This document shows positions 59,517 through 64,000 of a stretch of DNA of 64,000 bases, in pieces. The DNA lies in assembly GCA_016758965.1 (NCBI GenBank), contig JAEPRB010000019.1, forward strand, positions 248,001-312,000, written 5' to 3'. Positions within the stretch are counted from its first letter, which is position 1, and the number at the start of each line of letters is the position of its first letter. The stretch comes from Circinella minor (Eukaryota; Mucoromycota; Mucoromycetes; Mucorales; Lichtheimiaceae). Below the pieces are notes generated by a model. That model searched no databases and was not told the DNA's origin. It worked only from the letters and a program-made list of their open reading frames with translations. The position numbers were made by a program, and so were the translations under genes.

Positions 59517-60985
59517 AAAATCGTATACATTTATCACCTGTAAAAGTAAAAATAAAAACAAATGATTTAAGTCAACTATTTAGCAATCAATGATGATTAT
59601 CAAGGATAATTGATAAGTAGGAAATAAGGGGACATTTTTCTTTTAGAAAAAATTACTTGATACTTATTGGGGTAGAAATTATTTTGAACAATTTTGTGAT
59701 AGTTGTGAACGATGTATGTTTTGTGTGAATAAAGGAGCGTTATTTTTTTTTGAATCAAGAATTAAAAGGCATCATCGTTGATTATTATTATTAGCATTAA
59801 TTCTACCATTTTTGGTTCACAATGGATGGTTGAATTCACCTAATGGTCCTTTTCTTTATCTCCTTTCATCAAATTTATTATGGTATATTAACATGACATT
59901 TGCTTAAAAAAGTAATTATTTATCATAATGGAGATAGGTAAAATTAACTTGTTTATTTGAGGACGCAATGGTAATAAAAGCGTGTGATGATGGAAATGAC
60001 TCATTGATGATTTATCTGATGAAGTCAGATAAGTGGACTTAGCCCTTTCTCTTTTTATTTGGTATTAAATAGAACTTTCTGCCTTATCCTCGTAAGCACA
60101 AGTAATAAATCCATTCTTGGAAAAGATTAATTACATGCAACAAAAAGAGTGTGTAATTTAATAAACCAGAAAACAAACTATATAAGTTTTTCAGAACATA
60201 CATACATTTTTAATGCAAAACATCGGATATTTTACATTATACAAAATTTGCTACATCATCCTGATAGGGATACTTTATGATATGTCTGTAATGCATTAGC
60301 TAAACTAGCAACACAGATCGCACTTATACAGTGAATACATATTCACTTTATTTATTATTTAGCACCCACTGTTTTTCATATTCCCAGATTTTCCAGTGGT
60401 CTTTCTAGTTTGGCCGCTTAATGTACTTGGGACCTGTTAGAAATTGAGTTTGGACGCACAAAATAAACCGAGTTTTGAATCTGAAAATGGGAACTATAAA
60501 AGTAAGGATCACAGCCCAAAGAGACTTCAAATAATGGAATCAAATATTTTTCTACCAGTTCTCTGTTTTCAATTACGCAAAATAGTACTATACTTATGTG
60601 CTTGATACCATTTTGCGAAAACAAAATTATCAACTTTTTTTTTTCAAAAAACATTTACGCCTAAGAAAAAAACTGTATATTTTGTCTATATATACAATTT
60701 TTACTAATGAGATAATATCTAATTGTCAAAGACACCAATATCATACAGCTTACATAATAGCAAAATAAAATATATTTAACAACCATTTGAAGATAAAATA
60801 CGTCATACGTATGTTTATTATCCCATATTTATTTCTGTGCATTCATAACAAATAATAGTAGCATAAAAATGCCAGTAAAATGTTTTTTTTTCAGGGTGTA
60901 TTAATACATATATCTATATATATATATATAATTGCTAAAGCTTTATTTCTTTATTAAGGACGTGTGGTGAATTGGTTTGCATGCA
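59517..60985. other. Intergenic region after the Dabb gene
   Basis: AT-rich, no intact gene. On the minus strand at about 60560-60430 a short protein-like stretch can be read (NRELVEKYLIPLFEVSLGCD), with no start or continuation that makes a gene. Confidence 0.4.
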
Positions 60986-61245
60986 CTTCATCATGTGGTG
61001 TTTTTATAGCATATTTTAAACCATCGATTATTAATTATACTTATTAGACTCATTCCATTACATAGTAATAACGACTTATTTGTGGAATTGTTACGCACAG
61101 CCCCCGAAAAATAGTTATCAAACAAGTGGTGACCCATATAAATTTTATAAACAGCACCAGCACCAGTAATATCCATTTAGTCATGCATATGTAACATTAA
61201 AAATCGATAGGCCTTACTTGCCATGGTTTTATATGGACTATACTG
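60986..61245 (-). pseudogene. Short degraded coding remnant of unknown family
   Basis: One minus-strand frame reads SKQYSPYKTMASKAYRFLML, HMHD, an in-frame TAA, then MDITGAGAVYKIYMGHHLFD and NYFSGAVRN. Near 61025-60963 another frame gives GLKYAIKTPHDEVHANQFTT followed by RP and a stop. The residue mix looks coding, but the internal stop and frame change argue for decay or for misread introns. Family not recognised. Confidence 0.35.
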
Positions 61246-61840
61246 TTTACTTGTGAACCTACAATGTAGTGAGAATGATTAGAAATCTTGGTTGTTATTC
61301 ATAAAAATTAAACTGCTAATATCAGTTTAATAAACGTTCCAAGACATATAACTATAATGATGATATAAATGGTGAATAGATAATGAGATACGACATACTT
61401 GTATCAGACTGCTGTTTATCTTTCAAAGAATTATAAAGTGTGGATGTCTGTATCAATCCCCTTATTTATTTATTTAAGGTGGGGGGATACAGGAGAAGGC
61501 AAAATGCAGCACAACGAAATACAGAAAAAGCTACCAGTCATTCATAAGATTCCTAATGGACCACATGGGGTACCCATCCAACAACGTGGAAATTTATAGG
61601 TGCCGTATGCATTTTCAATTAGGCCCAATGTTAATCATCATTGGTGGGTTTATCCATCAATCTCACTGATATCTAAAAACCTTTTCTTTATTTGGCTAAA
61701 AAAAACACTTTGAATGATATTGAGCCGTATAACAAATTATATATGTAGGCGTGGAAGTATATATATATATATAAGTATGATTATACATAATAAAAATTGA
61801 TCATGATCATCTCAGATTATTATTGTGATAAGAAGGAAAG
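61246..61840. other. AT-rich intergenic sequence
   Basis: No supported exon. Contains a TA-rich run at about 61757-61773. Confidence 0.35.
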
Positions 61841-62385
61841 AAAATATGATTGTAAAAAGATGGTCGAATCACAACAGTCTAAGTCTCATTATTATTCTTA
61901 ATATTTCTTGATCAGTATCTTTTATGTTACTGCTTCTCGGTGTGCTTCATTATTGTACAATATGTGAAAGAGCGAAACCCAACAAGATTCAATTTATTGA
62001 TCATCCAACTTTTTTTGGCTGTCACTTATGTACTAAAATAACTAAAAGCAGTTATACAAGTTATATTATATTAATCCATTTTCTTTTATTGGCGTCATTA
62101 CATTCAATTATTTCGAATCAAAAGATCATGATTTTGAAATAACAAATGCAACCTTATTAGTGTCACCATCAACACCTCGTCATCATCATCATCATCATCA
62201 AGAAGCTAAAAATAAATATTGCAATATATAGGTTGTATTTAGAAGGAAAGGGAGATAAGGAAGATCTGCGTACCTCATCATTTTACCATTCAGCAATTCC
62301 CCGACTCAGACGAATTTAATAACTTCTCTCGGAAGCGGAAAAGAAATTCCAAAGATCCGCGCAAGCGACGAACGAGTCAAGGTAA
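61841..62385 (+). pseudogene. Possible degraded or fragmentary membrane-protein gene
   Basis: Plus-strand pieces look coding but cannot be joined with confidence. Around 61905-62030 one frame reads a hydrophobic stretch then VKERNPTRFNLLIIQLFLAV, a helix-loop-helix pattern of a multi-pass receptor. Around 62080-62230 another reads IGVITFNYFESKDHDFEITN and six His, then a stop. A piece that could be an exon at 62243-62381 (tttag|AAG...CAAG|gtaag) reads IRKICVPHHFTIQQFPDSDE and FNNFSRKRKRNSKDPRKRR. A start-to-stop gene could not be built. Either a decayed gene or a real one with unusual introns. Confidence 0.35.
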
Positions 62386-63970
62386 GATAAAATAGCAAAA
62401 AAGCAGATATGCACATAATTTTTTTTTTTTTGTTGTGCGAGCTAAACAAATTGAATATCCGCGCCTGCATCTATCAAAATCCAAGTGTGTGTCTGTGTGT
62501 GTGGCTATATTTGATATATCATGTATTGAACCAAAGAAATTGAATAACTAATCTAGCGTGATGGATCATAAATATATGTCCCAATCACACGCACATGTAC
62601 ACATCTAGGCATCTGGTATTTCTTGTTTGCGACAGTTTCAAATAATTTTTATTCAACACTATGCAGTATAATTGAAGAGCAAGAAGATGCTAAGTATAGA
62701 CAAAAACGTGTGAAATACATTAGTAGCAGTACTATGTATAATACAAGGTGTCGTACTTGCAGAAATCAAGAGGAGAGTGGAGAGAAAGGAGTTTATAAAA
62801 AAAGAAAAAGGGGGTTACGAAAGGAGGAAAAAAAACTGACAGGAGAAAACTTATTGGTGGAAATCTTTCTCGGGGAGAACGACTAGAAACTATGAACTTA
62901 AAAAATGATTTGCGCCCTGCTAGTTTTTTTTTCTTTTTTGAGCAACCATACTTCAAGTACAACGAGCACCTTAATATAGCAATAACAATTAATAATAATA
63001 ATAAAAACAGGCATACATACAAATACTTTACATATGTAAACATAAAGTGGTGCACCTAAAAAAATATAGCTGAGCAATGATCCTTCTTATGATACAAGTG
63101 TTGGGTTTTTTTAATTTTTTTTACCAAGTCCACATGGGTCTCATAACGTCTTCTCTTTTGATGTGTAATGGCGTAATGAATGTCATGAAGTTAGTGCACG
63201 TGGTGCCTAAGAGGAAGTGGCATTCGGTTATAACAATTTTGTCAACAGCATAAAGACAGGGTCCTTTGTTTCAAAAAAAAAAAAAGAATTTCCCATTTTC
63301 GAAAATTTCATGATATTAGCTGTGTTTGGAAGTAGCCAACCAAATAGCCCAAGGCAAGCACGCGCACCATTGGTAGTTTTGCTTCGAACCAAACCAGTTC
63401 CATAACTTCTCTCTGATGGCTAGTCGGTCCGAGTAAACCGATTTGAGAAACCCATTTTTTTTTTTTGTTCTCATTTTTTTTAACTCAATATCCACATTTT
63501 TCATTCACACAATAATAATAATAATACTAACACATAATAAAATTCTCGAAACCCCTCACCAACCAACCAATCTACCCATCCACCCCTCTTCTCTCCTCTC
63601 CTCTCGTCACTTATTTTCTTCTTTTCTACTATATTATTTCTATATAATCTTGCACTAAAAAAAGTTAAATTTTTCATTTGAGAGACCAAGAGAGAAGAGA
63701 AAGGAATTGATTAAACAATATAACACAGAAAAAAAAAAGACAAGAACGTTTTCCTTCTAACTTGTTTATAAACACATTTCTTTTTTCTTTTTTCTTCTTT
63801 TTTTTTTCCTTTCCCTCTTCCTCTCTTCTTTTTTCTTTCTATTTCCTATTCCTCTTTTCTTCCACTTTTTTTTTAAAAATTATTTTTTTGATCAAAAACG
63901 GAATTTATCGAACTTGATTTATAATTATTATACATATTTTTATTTTCGATATATAAAACCCCATGTTAGC
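62386..63970. promoter_or_regulatory. Upstream region and pyrimidine-rich leader of the gene at the right edge
   Basis: No gene seen in 62386-63430. From about 63430 to 63860 the plus strand is strongly pyrimidine-rich (many CT, TTC and T runs), directly ahead of the ATG at 63971. This is the longest such leader in the window and suggests a strong promoter or 5' UTR. Confidence 0.5.
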
Positions 63971-64000
63971 ATGAACATCGCAGAGTTTCCAGTTCCTACT
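63971..64000 (+). CDS. 5' end of a gene cut by the right edge
   Basis: The ATG at 63971 opens a frame (MNIAEFPVPT) that runs off the window after ten codons. It follows a long pyrimidine-rich leader. An ATG at 63963 is followed by a stop within three codons. Product unknown. Confidence 0.4.
   Translation, partial: MNIAEFPVPT

Noticed and set aside
1..64000. CRISPR arrays, operons, prophage or bacterial-type systems
   Set aside because: The window is eukaryotic with spliced genes; no spaced direct-repeat array or polycistronic layout is present.

Overview
The window is nuclear DNA of a filamentous fungus, most likely an early-diverging Mucoromycota (Mucorales-type) species. It is AT-rich, and nearly every gene is broken by many short introns (about 45-130 nt) with GTAAGT/GTATGT-like donors and TAG/CAG acceptors. 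Several genes are preceded by long pyrimidine tracts, coding regions carry runs of Q, N, S, D or E, and the gene content is typically fungal: Ste50-like SAM adaptor, verprolin, Bud14/Tea4-like SH3 protein, sorting nexin-4, CSC1, CCC1, Kre9-like GPI protein. All gene models here were built by hand by joining exons in phase. Coordinates give first to last coding base, and exon limits are in the evidence.

Layout. 1-1.9 kb: a SAM-domain adaptor (minus, runs off the left edge) divergent from a mini-verprolin (plus). 2.6-6 kb: an F-box/LRR protein (minus) and a VanZ-like membrane protein (plus). 6.3-10.6 kb: a large SH3 + RA-like polarity protein (minus). 12.7-16.6 kb: a CSC1/OSCA channel (minus). 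17-20 kb: a gene-poor stretch with a decayed thioester-reductase pseudogene and a 728-bp TA-flanked inverted-repeat element (non-autonomous pogo/Tigger-like). 20.8-25.7 kb: a small CX9C-bearing protein, complex I subunit NDUFA5, and an 11-exon sorting nexin-4. 26.6-37 kb: a GPI-type wall protein, PTC7-like phosphatase, large-subunit catalase, and a coiled-coil protein. 39.2-42.9 kb: a FYR-domain chromatin protein divergent from casein kinase 2 beta. 44-53.5 kb: a single-pass membrane protein, a small acidic protein, a membrane-tethered bZIP factor, Rogdi/Rav2, a CCC1/VIT1 transporter and a secreted HExxH protein. 53.5-59.5 kb: degraded coding DNA, SNAPC3, and a Dabb-domain protein. 59.5-64 kb: mostly gene-free, with two stretches of degraded coding sequence and a pyrimidine-rich leader feeding a gene that starts 30 bases before the right edge.

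The genes are independent eukaryotic transcription units, not an operon. Themes do recur: polarity and actin (SAM adaptor, verprolin, SH3/RA protein), vacuole and endosome (Rogdi/RAVE, CCC1, SNX4), mitochondrion (NDUFA5, PTC7, possibly the CX9C protein) and stress (catalase, CSC1, membrane bZIP, Dabb). The most notable item is the bZIP gene at 45.7-47.3 kb. A correctly phased second exon adds a hydrophobic segment directly after the leucine zipper, giving an ATF6/CREB3-like layout.
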